NCBI GenBank assembly: GCA_023634235.1 | Contig: JAMKCF010000009.1 | Span: 6,882,001-6,946,000 of the forward strand | Reading direction: 5' to 3' | DNA length: 64,000 bases | Origin: Pisaster brevispinus | Taxonomy: Eukaryota > Echinodermata > Asteroidea > Forcipulatida > Asteriidae | Part shown: one piece after another, positions 21,350 to 32,734 of the stretch | Position numbering within the stretch: the first letter of the stretch is position 1 | How the letters are laid out: each line of letters opens with the position of its first letter | The notes under the pieces: generated by a model | Databases searched by the model: none | What the model saw: the letters and a program-made list of their open reading frames with translations, nothing else | What the model was told of the DNA's origin: nothing | Made by a program: the position numbers and the translations under genes

Positions 21350-21692
21350 CAAGGGCGTCGATCGCTACTGAAAAGTAGGGGGGACGGGCGAGCAAGTATG
21401 AACAAATTCATGTTACAATAGGCCAAAAATACAATTCTGCGCGTTGGTCCATCAGAAAAAAAGATGAAAATGTAAAAAAAAAATCACCGTTTGTTCGCTT
21501 TTCTTTTATTTGAACAAAAATTGTAATGAAATATTAAATCAAGAAAATGGTGTATATTTTTACATTATTTTTGTTGCATATTTCTATGAACAGTCAATCA
21601 AAAAGTGGAGGGGACATCTGATATGCTGTCCCCTCCAGTCTAAAAAGTGAGGGGGACATGTCCCCCCCGTCCCCCACCCATCGACGCCCTTG
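21350..21692. mobile_element. Second nonautonomous hAT element, 343 bp, perfect 8-bp target duplication
   Basis: Starts CAAGGGCGTCGAT and ends ATCGACGCCCTTG, an exact 13-base inverted repeat. It is flanked by GGTTTGGC at 21342-21349 and 21693-21700. The interior carries inverted G- and C-runs around GGGGACATG words. It lies 115 bp from the preceding hAT element but is a different family. Confidence 0.9.
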
Positions 21693-22029
21693 GGTTTGGC
21701 AATAGCCAAAATTGTTGTACATTCAGTGAGACAGTTTCAGTCAACATTCAGTATTTCATACAACTACAAAAATAAGTATAAGTTTCTAAAACTTAATTTG
21801 GAGAAAGAAAAAAAAATGTTTTAAAACTCAAGTGAGTTTGCAACTTCATTACAAAAAGAGACTACTACTAAACAAGTTAAGAAGAAATGTAGTTAAATTT
21901 CAGTAGAACCTTCTAAAAGATATTTATACTATCTTGTTTTAAAAAAATTGAAAAAGTTATTATAAAAGTTGTATACTCGAAAAGAGTCCAATTTCAAAGA
22001 GCCATTTGAGCACAAATATTAGCAAAGTA

Positions 22030-22170
22030 CAAAACAACTGTCCTTATTAGAAAACAGGTTACCAGCCAAGAAACCATGTACCATTTGTAACTGGTTTCCA
22101 TACATATTTTTGCTCAGCAGAAAATGCTTCAGCGCTATTGTTTGCTTAAGCAGCTCTATGAAATTGACTC
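22030..22170. repeat. Partial CCCAATTTCAT foldback element
   Basis: Carries the GGTTACCAGCC, TGTAACTGGTTTCC and TGCTCAGCAGAAAATG words and the right end TTAAGCAGCTCTATGAAATTG of the family best seen at 59404-59575. The left end is worn. Confidence 0.6.
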
Positions 22171-22189
22171 AAGAACCAGATTGCCCCTT

Positions 22190-22810
22190 AAAGTGGTACC
22201 CTTTTTCAGTGCTGTAGTACTCATACTGGGTACTAGTACTCAAGTCCTGTTTTGTTGGTACTCATATTTGTACTCGGCCGGCAAAATACTTGTACTCAAA
22301 ACCCATACTTTATACTCAACTGAAAAAAATAATCTGTAACTCAAAGTCATGCACTCGATACTCGACTGAAAATGTACTTGGACTCCGATTCAAAGTACTC
22401 ATGGTCAAAATACCACCTCCCTGTACATGTGTTAATGCAAGGCCAAACGTAAAAAGTAAAATTTTTAATGTAAAAAGTAAAATAGAAGTTGTCTTTGATG
22501 TATTATATCTTTGAAAGACAGTTATCACAACAGGCACACATTGTTGTCTAGAAATTTGTGAAAAACAATTGTATATTTTTATACCTCAACTTGCAGTATT
22601 GTTTTTTATGAAGTACTTGTACTCGTACAAGGAGATCCAAGTACTTAGAACTCAGCTGTTGGACTCAGTTCATCGGATGTCATAATACTCAGTACATGAA
22701 CACTTGTACACAGACTCAATGGCCCAAGTACTTGTACTCAAGTACAACTTGACCACCCTAGTACTCGGGAGTACTTGATACTCGACGGAGAAGTACTTGA
22801 CTACCATAAT
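22190..22810. repeat. Region of degenerate TACTTGTACTC words in inverted arrangement
   Basis: Dozens of degenerate TACTTGTACTC / GAGTACAAGTA words cluster at 22195-22410 and again at 22610-22800, with a plainer centre. The two clusters look like long degenerate arms of one inverted-repeat element, but the ends could not be fixed by eye. Confidence 0.5.
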
Positions 22811-22979
22811 GCTTTTTTTAATAAAAGTAATACATCAGGCTAACAAAAATTGTCTGCATCATAGAAACTCTGTTATTCAGAGAACACCACACACTTAAGG
22901 GAAGACACAATAAAGGCCGCTAACGACATATTAAAATTGAGCAACCACGATGTAAAAATCTGGCATCTAATAATTTGTT

Positions 22980-23280
22980 TGTTCTTTAGAAATCTGTTAA
23001 AGCAAACTGCATGATAAATAAATAAAATAATAATATGCAGTTCTTATATGGCAAATGTCCTAGTAGATAGATCAAGATGCCTCACGACATCACAGCATAC
23101 ATAGACCGTCCTCAAACTTTCTCAACTCCCTTGGGAGCATACAAACCCAAGCTGCTTAAATTCGCGCTGAGGGGTTGATCCAACAAAATACTGTCTCAGT
23201 CCTCTCAGGTTCCCATTTATACACCTGGATTAAGAGAGGCAATTATGGTTAAGTGCAATTTGTGTGAGTGCTGCATTGTT
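22980..23280 (-). repeat. SINE-like repeat, TGAGCAAGACACTTAAC family, worn copy
   Basis: Collinear with 47850-48165: AATAATA start, TTCTTATATGGC, TCTCAACTCCCTTGGGAG, then a CTCTCAGGTTCCCATTTATACACCTGG block and AATTATGGTTAAGTG. It lies just 3' of the arginase stop. The tRNA-like head seen at 37276 is missing here. Confidence 0.6.
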
Positions 23281-23436
23281 GTCACTTTGCAGACTGTGTA
23301 AATTTTACTCGCCTTGCTTAGTTCACTCGCCAGGAGAAACACGTCTTGGCCCATACATTTTCTCAAATTTTTAATTGATTTACGTTTTGGTTTTGGTTTT
23401 CCCGGAAGATAGTAGGAGGATGGAGGATGTTGTTAA

Positions 23437-26400
23437 CTATAAAGGTTTTGGTGGGATTTTGTAGTTGTCCGGTACATAACCCATCCTTGTCTCTCCAAGA
23501 GCAGCACAGATGATGTCGACCGCTGCCTTTGATGTCATTTCCTCCTCAATCTGTGAGCCAAGCTCAGGGTTGACTTCCACCAGGTCGATCATATTCACCA
23601 AGCCTGTTTGATAGAAGATGTACACAGAAAAAATGTACATGTAGTTATCAAGTAATAGACCACAAGGGAAACTGACTGGGTAAATTTCAAATAAGTTGGG
23701 GTTGAACAAAGAAAAACTGACTAGAGGTGGATTTGAACCTGCGACCGCCGGATTAACATGCCAGCGCTCTGCCAACTGAGCTATGTAGCCATATGTTAGT
23801 GTACTTCAATTTTAGCTGAACAAATAGTGATGCAGTTATAATCTTTATCTTAACACGAAGACAAAATTAACATTAAAAAAGTGAACAAACCGCCATGGTT
23901 AGAAACGATTATCAACACACTTCTTTAGAAGGTAATTTTTTTGATCCATCAAGTTCCTCCATGACCTCAAAACAAATCAGCTCGAAAAATGTTTGCGACT
24001 GTAAACAAATTATCATAGCTTTGTCAAAATCTTTGCGCATTCAACCAAAATAACAGCTGGATTTGTATCTTGCCCAGTATTAAAAGCAGAGTATACCTTT
24101 GGTTAATAGTCAAAGACCAGTATCCTCACACAGTGTATCACAACATATGCATACAATTTTGCTCAATTGGTCATCGAAGTTGGTCATCAAAGCCTTTCTC
24201 AGATTCAAAATTTGGGGTGAAAAATGACCTCATTCTCTAAAACTACATTACTTCCAAGGGGGTCGTTTCTAACAATGTTTTAAAATATCAACAGCTTTCC
24301 AGTGCTCTTTACCTCAGTATATTTTTATGCTCATTAATTTTTGGAGTAATTACCAAAAGGTAGACCCCCTCCCTATAATCAACAAAAGACCCTTACCCGT
24401 GGTCCCTAGTTCTTCTGCGATGTACAATCCTTCCCGGTAAGTCAGACCACCAAAGCCTGAAAAGAAACATAAAAAGTACCAACAAATGCCGAACCTTAAA
24501 GCAAACAATAGGACCGGGGGTTCCAACACACAACGCCACATTTCACAAACTGGGCATGTCTCCTCCAATTAGAATGGAGGACTTATGTATAACAAAAGGT
24601 ACCTTGTGCTTCAGAAACACAATCATAAAAATAAGAGCCATTAAAATCTGTAAATTTCAATGAGAAAACCTCTTTATATAGGTTTCCAAACCGAGTGTCG
24701 TTGACAAAACAAACTATTAAGATCTGGGAAAAAAGTGGGTTAAAAAAAATAATAAATACTCCTGCATGGGTAAAAGGTAAAGGATTTATAATTTCAAAAC
24801 GACCTAATTAAGAAACTGTCAGACAATCCATTGATACTTACATGGTGTTCCAGTGCTAGGGGCAACTTGTGGATCAAACGAGTCAATGTCAAAACTCAAA
24901 TGCAGAGGCCGAGTACCCCTACAAAAAAATACAAGTTTTAAAAGTGAGTCGAAAAACAAGCACATTTTTCTTCACATAAAAGTGTTGAGATGACTTGGGG
25001 CCCAACTTTCATGTCTCTGCTTTACTGCTGCTTTCTGCACAGTTTGAAGATCATTATTCCATGCTTATTTGGTACTCTTGTGATAAAATGTCTGCACTAG
25101 CATTCAGTGAGCCCTTGATTACAAAGTACATGTAATTATCAAAAAAGTACATTTTAAAATTTCACTGATTACAAACATAAAGTTCATACAAGTACCAACC
25201 CTCCAGAGAAATGGCTGAAAATTTGTCAAAGTCTAGAAAAATAGCCTTTTGAAGATCTCACAAAACCAACAATGCTTGTTTTGATTGCCCCAAAAGAAAT
25301 GCTCATGCACACAAAGGGGTAAAATCCATGGCAAAACACCCAAACATTTTCTGTTGTTTTCACTAAAACAGGATCACCTTCATGAAATATGATGACATTT
25401 TCACTGGCTGGTTGGACGGTGTGTTGATTGAAAACTAGAGAATGGGAAGTAATTTCCTTTTTATTTAAACGGAAGAAGTTATGTATATTTAGGTATTAAA
25501 CATGTTTAGAAGCCAATCCTTTAAAAAGAGTACATCCAACATTATCTCTGAACTATTATTTAGAAACATGCTAACCAATTTTATTCAATTCTACTGAGCC
25601 TGTAGTTAAGCTACACATCATTACCTCAGTGCATTAAGGTCGTTAACCACAATTTCATATCCGTATTGATCAAAAGGGCGTCAAATGAAAAAATTGTAGA
25701 ACTTTTGAAAAAAAAAATGAAAATAAAAATCCACAAACAAATGCTGTTCTTGGAAAATTAATGTTTCATTTTGCAAAACAATTACTTTGGACACCACTCT
25801 TGATTAATAAACCATGAAACCCAAAATATTCAAAACTAGTTCTTTGAAATCCATACAAACTGCACTCAAGACCTTATAGGTTATGCGCCGGTTTCTATGT
25901 TGGAAGACAAATGTATAATAAAAACAATTTCTGAGCAAAAGTGAGTTTGTTTTTTCATGATCCACCCATTTGTTGCCTTCTGACAACATGAGGCACAAAA
26001 CGTTTGGAAACAAAAGAATTATCCTAGCCATCTTATGCACTGAATCTAAAGTGTATAATTGCTGGGGAAGTTTTAAAGGCATCCACAAAAATGTTACTCT
26101 GAAGCTCACTTGACTCCAAATTCTCAAGCAGAATCTTACTTTGGATTGATTCTGTCCAACGCTCGACTCAGTGTTTCGGCCACGCCGATCTTCTCCACGT
26201 CGTGCATAGTAAAACAGGTTATTCCTTTCTGTTTCAATAAGTAACTGGAAGTGAAATAAATCAGAAATGAAAGTGAAACAGTGGAAAAGAACAAGACTAA
26301 ATAAACCGAGACTTGTGATTAATCTGACTAAATGCCTGCACTGCACCTTGAAAAACAAAAAGTAACACTAGATTTTCTTTACAAAGACAAGACCAAGATT

Positions 26401-29400
26401 GATGGTCTTATATTTCATAATACTCCTATCACCTTTCCTTACTTATAAATCTAAGTATTCCTTGATAGCCAAGATAGTAATAATCTTTAGGAACAGATGT
26501 TCACGTTATTGCTGGTACATGTACAACTCTAGATATTGGAGCAATGTGGTGGTTTTACACTGGCGGGATTATAATGAGCATACTTAAAGGTAGAGTCATC
26601 ATTTTATAATTACCCCAAAATCTTTTTTGTTATAATTTCTATCTGAAAGTTTACTTGTTATAAAGATGGTAGTAAGCATCCTGTAAAAATGTTTCTTCTG
26701 CAATGCCTCCGTTGATAAGAAATCAATAAAAAAAACATTTGAATCTGAGAAACGATTCATGCATGAATCGTTTCTCAGATTTCCGAGGGTTGGCATTCGT
26801 TTGTGAATGCTGCAGCCAGAGATGGGGTTTGTACCCGCCGTTATCTCGCTAAATGTGGTTGGATTCGAAGTTCGTGTGAAAATACCATGACAGGTTTTTG
26901 CAGTGTTTTCTCAGCAAGCAAACACTGCATTCAGCTGAAACTTTCACAGGCAACTTTTATTGTATCTTTCTTTATAATTTTGCCTGTAAATAAGCACTCC
27001 ATTGACACAAACCAAAAGTTGACACTACCTTTAAGTGTGGTTGTTTCGATGGGAATGTCTCCATCTGATAAGCTGCTTTCATTTTAAAGCACGTGGCCAA
27101 CATTGGTCATTGTCAAAGTATCCACGCTTCATGTGACCCAACATATACAGGAAATAACAAACTTGTGAGAGTTTAATCTCAATGGGTCAACAGAGTCACG
27201 AGACAATGGTGAAGGAAAAAAACCTATTTGTCTTCCCAGTTTTCAAACATCAGGTTTCGGATTCGGTTTCGGATGATATTTCTGGGAAGTTTTTTTTGGT
27301 GCAAATCTGTGAACATTTATATGGTCAATCCTACCAATGCTGAGCAAGGTCACATCAGATACTTACAAAAGGGCTGGCTGTTACATGTACCTACCTTTCA
27401 CACTTGTCCAAGTCTCTTAAGCCAATGTAAGCAATGTCATTGACTGACAGGCACGGCTGCACCCACTCAAAGCCAGGTATATACGGCATGTATTCTTTCA
27501 GTTCATGTACAAGAAACGATAGCACCATCCCGTGGAGATTCCCCGAGGGTGAGCAATGGGGTACATTGATGTCTGCGTGAGCGTCCACCCACACCACGCA
27601 CATGTCGGGCTCTGCTTGGCAGTGGCCGTGGAGGGAGCCTATGGTCAGACTGTGGTCCCCGCCAAGCGCTACGCAGGCCTCGTCGTGTTCCGTCACTATG
27701 CTGCACACGGTCTCTGAAAGCTATGGTGAAAAGAAAACCATTAAAAGTGTTGTAGCAATACTATAAATCATTCAGTGCACACCTTGGGGACAAAAAATGA
27801 TCATTATGAATTGGAAGAAAAATTCTGATTTAAAACATAGTTTGGGGGTCTACCAACCCCCAGAGTGAACCATTTGTTTTTATACAATAGGCAATATTTG
27901 CGAGTTAGATTTGGATCACAATTGTCTTTATAGTCTGAGAAATACAAATTTTTCATTGTTCTCTCTATTTGCCCTCCTGTCATCACCATTTTCAGCTATT
28001 CTGTATGTTGTGAGGCTGGGCCTATTTAAAAAAAAATAATAAAACATTGTTTTGCTATGTCGTTTCTGTTTTGGTTTTATTGTTCCTTTTATTGCCTTGT
28101 ATTGTATTGTTGAGGTCGAATAAATAATAATAATAGTAGTAATAATAATAATAATAATAATAGTAATAATAACTTATGACTAAGCATGTCATTGTACCAG
28201 ACATTATTCAAGTCTAACTTGCAAATGGCTTATTCAAGCCAAATTCCGCACTCAGCTGAACAATGCCTCAGGCTAACTACCATCTCACTCAGCAGCCTTC
28301 CATTTGTAGGCAAACAGTTGGTGCTGAAACAACATTTGAGATAGGTGAACCATTGACCTTTGAAAGTGCAGGTTGTGCAGCTGCCTTAAGAATTGGTAAA
28401 AAGGTAACTTGTAGTGGATGAAAATGCACAGATTCTCCTGTTAACATACCATCGCACTCAGTGAAAAATTAAAAAAAATTGTTTTGCTATGTCGTTTCTG
28501 TTTTGGTTTTATTGTTCCTTTTATTGCCTTGTATTGTATTTGCCTTGAAAAGCACTAAAGCAACTATAGGCAGGGCTCCAAATACCCACCGACTTCTGCA
28601 GGGCTCGAGTTTCAGGGGAAAATTCACAAAACCGTAGAGATTGTAGCTACAAGTGTTTTTTGGACAATTTGTTTTTGTACAATACCAAAAACAACATGAC
28701 AATTAACCTACAACACAGTTTAACTTATGAGTTTAGTGGCTGGACTCTAAAATCAACTGGCCTCAGTTCTGCGATTGAGTGTAAATTTTGAGCCCTGCAC
28801 TGACCAGACAGAGTCACAGCTGAACAAGTCCTCATCTAGTATTGTTCCATACACACCCTCCGGTCGGGGTCTCCACGACACGCCCCTGAAATGATCATGG
28901 ATTGAAAGCATTTAGTGAGCTTGGTGAACTTTCCTTCACTGCCTCTTCACCGCTGATCTAAACTCACCTTCTGTAATGCCTGTCCCAGTGTTCGTGAGTT
29001 TTTCAGATATCCTTTTGGCTGTGTCGTGTCTTGGCTAAATTTCTCATATATCAAATCACCGCGGTCTTTGACGGTCAACCCTGAAGAAATAAATAAAGTC
29101 ATCAAGAAGTTATCATATCTCATCATCAACATCAAAATCATCAAGTCAGCCACAGCTAGGCTCTGATAGGAATTGCCCCTATCCCTCACCGGCCTTCTCC
29201 GCTCCAGCCCGCCGGCCATCTCTGCTCCAGTATCTTTCTCCAGATATTACACACGATGGCAATATTGTGGGATTTGTTTTTTAAGATGTGATTGGACTGA
29301 TGACAGGGAGAACACATCATTCGTTTTGGGAAGAATTATTTAATTCTAGTCCTCCTATAAATTGTGAAAATTTCACAAAATTTGATCGTGACATTGTAGT

Positions 29401-32400
29401 GAAAACAAAAGAAAATTATTTCTTGGCAAACTATCTATTAAAACATTCCTCCAAAATCCTTCAATATCCTCTTTGCCGGAATAAAGGATTCAGAAGGTCT
29501 GAGGGCTGCAGGCCCAAATAACAATTTTGCTTATCACTGGGTCAGGCATTCCGCTATTATCTAGAGTCCAAACAATTTGGTGTGGAGTGATGTAGGATAT
29601 TGAAGGATTAGCATCACCTGTGGGAAAAAAGGCCTGGGAGTAAGGGTTAAGGCAATCTTAATAACAACAGTGATTATGTGGGGCATCAAATGCTATTTTC
29701 CCTGACTTTTGACAATATTTCTGACGGAAACATTTCTATGGAGAATTGGTACTAGTATGAACTTTCTAAAAGCAGTGACTTTTCACACCAAAACTTATCA
29801 ATTTTGTTTAAAGATAAATAAACTAAACTTTTACAACCTCAATTTGGTTTAACCCGAATGCTTTTGTCTTCATAAAAAAATTAAAAGAAATGATTTTGCC
29901 GAAACAATTATTGCTTTAGGGAAAGGCCAAGTAAATTTGTAAAAACCCATGATGTGTTGTCACAGGAACAGTGTTATAAGCTTAACTGTTCCAAGTTGCT
30001 TGTTGAACAATTGATTGTATATTTTCGCTCAAATTTGAGGGAAATCATAAGCATTTAAGTGTCAGTAGTTTTACCATAGTCCTTTCCTCTTGACAATAAG
30101 TGACTGACTAAAATAAAGCCACAATTTACCACCAGAGACCATCATGCCCAGGCCTGATAGTTTGTTCTCATGCCGTCAAGACAGTTTTTCATTAGTTAAG
30201 TGCATCACTATGAGAGAAATTTACATTTGTACTGGAACATTTCAAGGGGCACCCAGGCAAATGACCAGGGGCAAGGGGGGTGCTTGTCTCAGATGCCTCT
30301 GTGAAGCATCAAGGGCCTGAAACCAGACTAATGGGCTGTCATGAGCCTGACTCTCCTATGCCAAACTCAACACTATTTTGGGGGATCTATGTATAGGTGG
30401 TTTGCGGTATGCCCCCTTGCAGTTTGATCTATTTACAGTCTACAAAAACATTCAGACACACTGGTGTTTCCAGTCAGCCCATCAGTGCCGTAACTAGGAT
30501 AAAATTTTAGGGGGTCACACGGAGGTGTACCATTTTTTTCTAGGGGAGCACTTCTGGCCAAGTTTCCATTTGCCTTTTTCTTAAACAAGCCCCTTTTCAG
30601 AGCCATTAAGTTTAATTGACTATTTTTATAAGATAATGCGGCATGAGTGTGTGAAAACAAATACATTGTCTGTGTGAAAATGGTCAAATAGTTTTTAAAA
30701 CATCACATTAAAGCGTTTAAAATGTATCATTTTACTCTGGAAATTTTCAATCCTACTACTACTCTACTACTCAGTCGACCCAAGCTGTCGCGTTGCCGCA
30801 TGTTTGAGTCGGGCTCGATGTCTGACACGCCACACAACTCCATCCTGCATACAACTGATTAGCTCCTCCTTGTTGTTTACTCCTGCATCCTCGATCAGGG
30901 TCTTGAGCATGGTCTTGGTGGGTCTTCCGGGACCGCGCCTGCCGTGGGTGGGCTCCCACACGATGACTTTATTGGCTGGTAGCTCTGGGTGTCGTAGGCA
31001 GTGACCAGCAAGGCGCAACCGACGCTCCTTAACTATCTCACTCAGTGGAGGGATGTTGCCATAAAGCTCCAATCCCAAAAGTCCAGATTTCAAAGAAGGG
31101 CACAGATATCATGTGGGGGGGGGCACATGCCCCCCTTAGTTACACCACTGCAGCCCATTCTGTTTTATGCTGGGTTTGATGGGTTCTGCATTCAACCCAA
31201 ACCCCCAATCTGCACCTAAAGCTTTACCAAATTAATCTAAATAATTGACAAGGACCTTTTTTTGGAGGGGCCGAATATGCCCCTAACCAGCAACCAAATC
31301 ACAGACTTGATCGATAAGCATAACAATCTGAACAACAAAAAGCAGTTAAAACTAATTTGCTCATGCAAAGGTTTCTCCACTCAATACTTGTTTGCGCCGT
31401 GCGCCTCTATTGAAATTGACCTCTTGGACCTTGTTGTATTTGCTTACTGTGTTTTTATATCACTTGTGGGGAAACATGTACAAGTAAATATTGACATCGA
31501 ATTGAAATCAGATTAATACTTACCCATTTCTTTCAATCTTGATATCAGCCCAGCCTCCCTGATGACGTCAGGGCCATACATTACACCCATGTTAGGCTGG
31601 CATAGAATAAAAAAACCAGGGAAGACATTACTTTAAAAAAACACACACCCAAAAAACAACAACTTTTTTTCAGGGCTGATAGGCTTCTTTATTGGTGTAA
31701 GGGCAGTGACAGTGTTTTGTCAGTAGGGGGCACTTCTATGAGGAGAAATTAAACTTTCTACTGAAACATTTCAATGAGCACCGAGGCCAAGGCCGGGGTG
31801 TGGACACAGCTGTTGCTGCCATGAAGTATTAGGCCTTCCTTTTTCTTCTTTGAACAGTATTCCCCAGGTAAACGTCTGTCTTAATGTGAAAATAAAGGAT
31901 GAAGAATATACTGTCAATCGGCCCAACTATAGTTGGGATCAGCTTTATAGTTGGGATTGGCCTAAGATTAGTTGGTCTGTGACAAACTATATTTAGGCCT
32001 ATATTCTATAGTTCAAGAGCATTGATATCACCTACTTAAAACAAATACCACCACTGTTAACTTCTGAAAAAATGTGTATCGGTTATTGTACAGTAATTAT
32101 ATACAGTGACCAAATATACAAATTGTTCTCAAAACTTAAACAAATTTACACCATTTTGGTCACTCTATAGGGCAATTTTTTTTTCTCACGCTGCAATCAC
32201 AGTGATAGTTTTAGTGCATGAACACTGGACGGGTGTACAGTCCTTTCAAGAAATTGCTAAAACACTTAAATTGACATTCTTTCTTTACACATACCTGTCC
32301 TTCATGAATGGGCACACCAATCACACCAATGTTTTGCCTTGTCACATAGGCACTGGAGCGTGACGACGAATGGAATAAACTTGGGCAGTTCCCTGGGCAT

Positions 32401-32495
32401 TTCTTATGGATGGTTGTGCCTCTCAGTATTGTTTTATGCTTCACAGACGCAAGACATGGTCTGATTGCTCGATTCAGCACCGTTATGGATGCCAT
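23437..32495 (-). CDS. ARG2: Arginase, mitochondrial (ARG2-like), eight exons
   Basis: Arginase hydrolyses L-arginine to ornithine and urea at a binuclear manganese centre. Exons (minus): 32295-32495, 31524-31596, 28968-29080, 27395-27720, 26140-26244, 24842-24918, 24397-24456, 23437-23603. All junctions are GT-AG with agreeing phases, giving 373 aa. The metal ligands are all present: H152 (GGDHS), D175, H177 and D179 (DAHADIN), D283 and D285 (SFDIDSFDP). The SGNLHG substrate motif (188-193), GGLTYREG and EVNP (328-331) are also present. Residues 1-50 are rich in R, K, S and T with no acidic residues, as in a mitochondrial leader, and the wording (DAHADIN, FDIDxFDP, DLVEVNP) is nearer vertebrate ARG2 than ARG1. 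A strong acceptor (TTTGATTTACAG, ending at 32521) 25 bases before the ATG suggests an intron in the 5' UTR. ATTAAA at 23375-23370 may be the poly(A) signal. Confidence 0.95.
23675..23790 (-). mobile_element. tRNA-derived SINE, copy 1 (arginase intron 7)
   Basis: The minus-strand head reads GGCTACATAGCTCAGTTGGC (A box) and later GGTTCAAATCC (B box), with an anticodon-like GTT. Two mismatches in the T stem and a poorly paired acceptor rule out a healthy tRNA gene. The tail TTTGTTCAACCCCAACTT matches the tails of the copies at 40998 and 49146, which identifies a SINE family. Confidence 0.75.
26582..27036. mobile_element. MITE with a 40-bp perfect palindrome inside (arginase intron 4)
   Basis: Ends ACTTAAAGGTAGAGTCA and TTGACACTACCTTTAAGT are inverted repeats with two mismatches. 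Inside, 26742-26781 is a perfect palindrome with no loop, centred on TGCA (arm AATCTGAGAAACGATTCATG). The unit is noncoding and about 455 bp. Confidence 0.75.
28043..28107. repeat. Direct repeat, left copy (LINE-like 3' end)
   Basis: About 60 bases starting TTGTTTTGCTATGTCGTTTC are repeated almost exactly at 28481-28541. This copy continues into GAGGTCGAATAAATAATAAT and an AAT microsatellite, the look of a non-LTR retrotransposon 3' end. Confidence 0.65.
28481..28545. repeat. Direct repeat, right copy
   Basis: Same sequence as 28043-28107 but breaking off after TTGTATTGTATT. The spacing of about 440 bp within arginase intron 3 fits two independent 3'-end insertions or a local duplication. 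Confidence 0.65.
29440..29651. repeat. Dispersed repeat, AACCCTTACTCCC family, copy 2
   Basis: In arginase intron 2. It shares the TTGCTTATCACTGGGTCAGG core and ends GGGAGTAAGGGTTAA, the inverse of the family's left end. Confidence 0.75.
30483..31150. mobile_element. hAT element, 668 bp, perfect 8-bp target duplication, carrying a LINE fragment
   Basis: Starts CAGTGCCGTAACTAGGAT and ends TTAGTTACACCACTG. It is flanked by CAGCCCAT at 30475-30482 and 31151-31158, the hAT signature. Its left part is related to the relic at 7075-7250. The G-rich right end (GGGGCACATGCCCC) resembles that of the hAT element at 20849. The middle is occupied by a reverse-transcriptase fragment in minus orientation. 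It lies in arginase intron 2. Confidence 0.9.
30767..31093 (-). mobile_element. 5'-truncated non-LTR retrotransposon fragment nested in the hAT element
   Basis: The minus-strand frame encodes a 108-aa stretch with ERRLRLAGHCLRHPELPANK and GRRGPGRPTKTMLKTLIEDA, motifs that end the reverse-transcriptase polyprotein of RTE- or CR1-like LINEs (recognised from memory, not searched). It ends at a TAC/CTACT simple-sequence tail near 30752-30771, as expected for the 3' end of a LINE. Only the C-terminus is present. Confidence 0.8.
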
Positions 32496-32621
32496 ACTGT
32501 CTGTTCTGTTTCACAGATCGCTGTAAATCAAACAGGAAAAAATAATAAGTCACATGTACACAACTGTGACATTTGACAAATACAGTACACACTTTAAATG
32601 GTGGCACAGTTCTTACAACCT

Positions 32622-32734
32622 GGGTGCAATTTCATGGCTAAGCTTATCACAACTTACGATGCCTGTAATGAACGCCATTCTGTGGGCTGTAAGCTCAGAA
32701 TTCCATGGTAAGCAAAGCCATGACATATGGGCCC
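32622..32734. repeat. CCCAATTTCAT foldback element, GGCTCTGC subfamily
   Basis: About 113 bp, left end GGGTGCAATTTCATGGCTAA and right end AAAGCCATGACATATGGGCCC, with the internal CTGTAAGC / GAATTCCATGG words of the copy at 40584. It lies about 100 bases upstream of the first arginase coding exon and may sit within its 5' UTR intron. Confidence 0.65.

Noticed and set aside
20809..21426. Several overlapping open frames of 77-161 aa on both strands
   Set aside because: Their Gly/Pro runs come from G and C homopolymers inside the two hAT elements; no domain and no splice support.
23719..23790. tRNA-Asn(GTT) gene on the minus strand
   Set aside because: The A and B boxes are good but the T stem has mismatches and the acceptor arm pairs poorly. 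The tail matches SINEs at 40998 and 49146, so it is a SINE head.
25804..26358. 184-aa minus-strand open frame taken as one gene
   Set aside because: Only 26140-26244 is coding (arginase exon 5). The rest is intron read through both splice sites.
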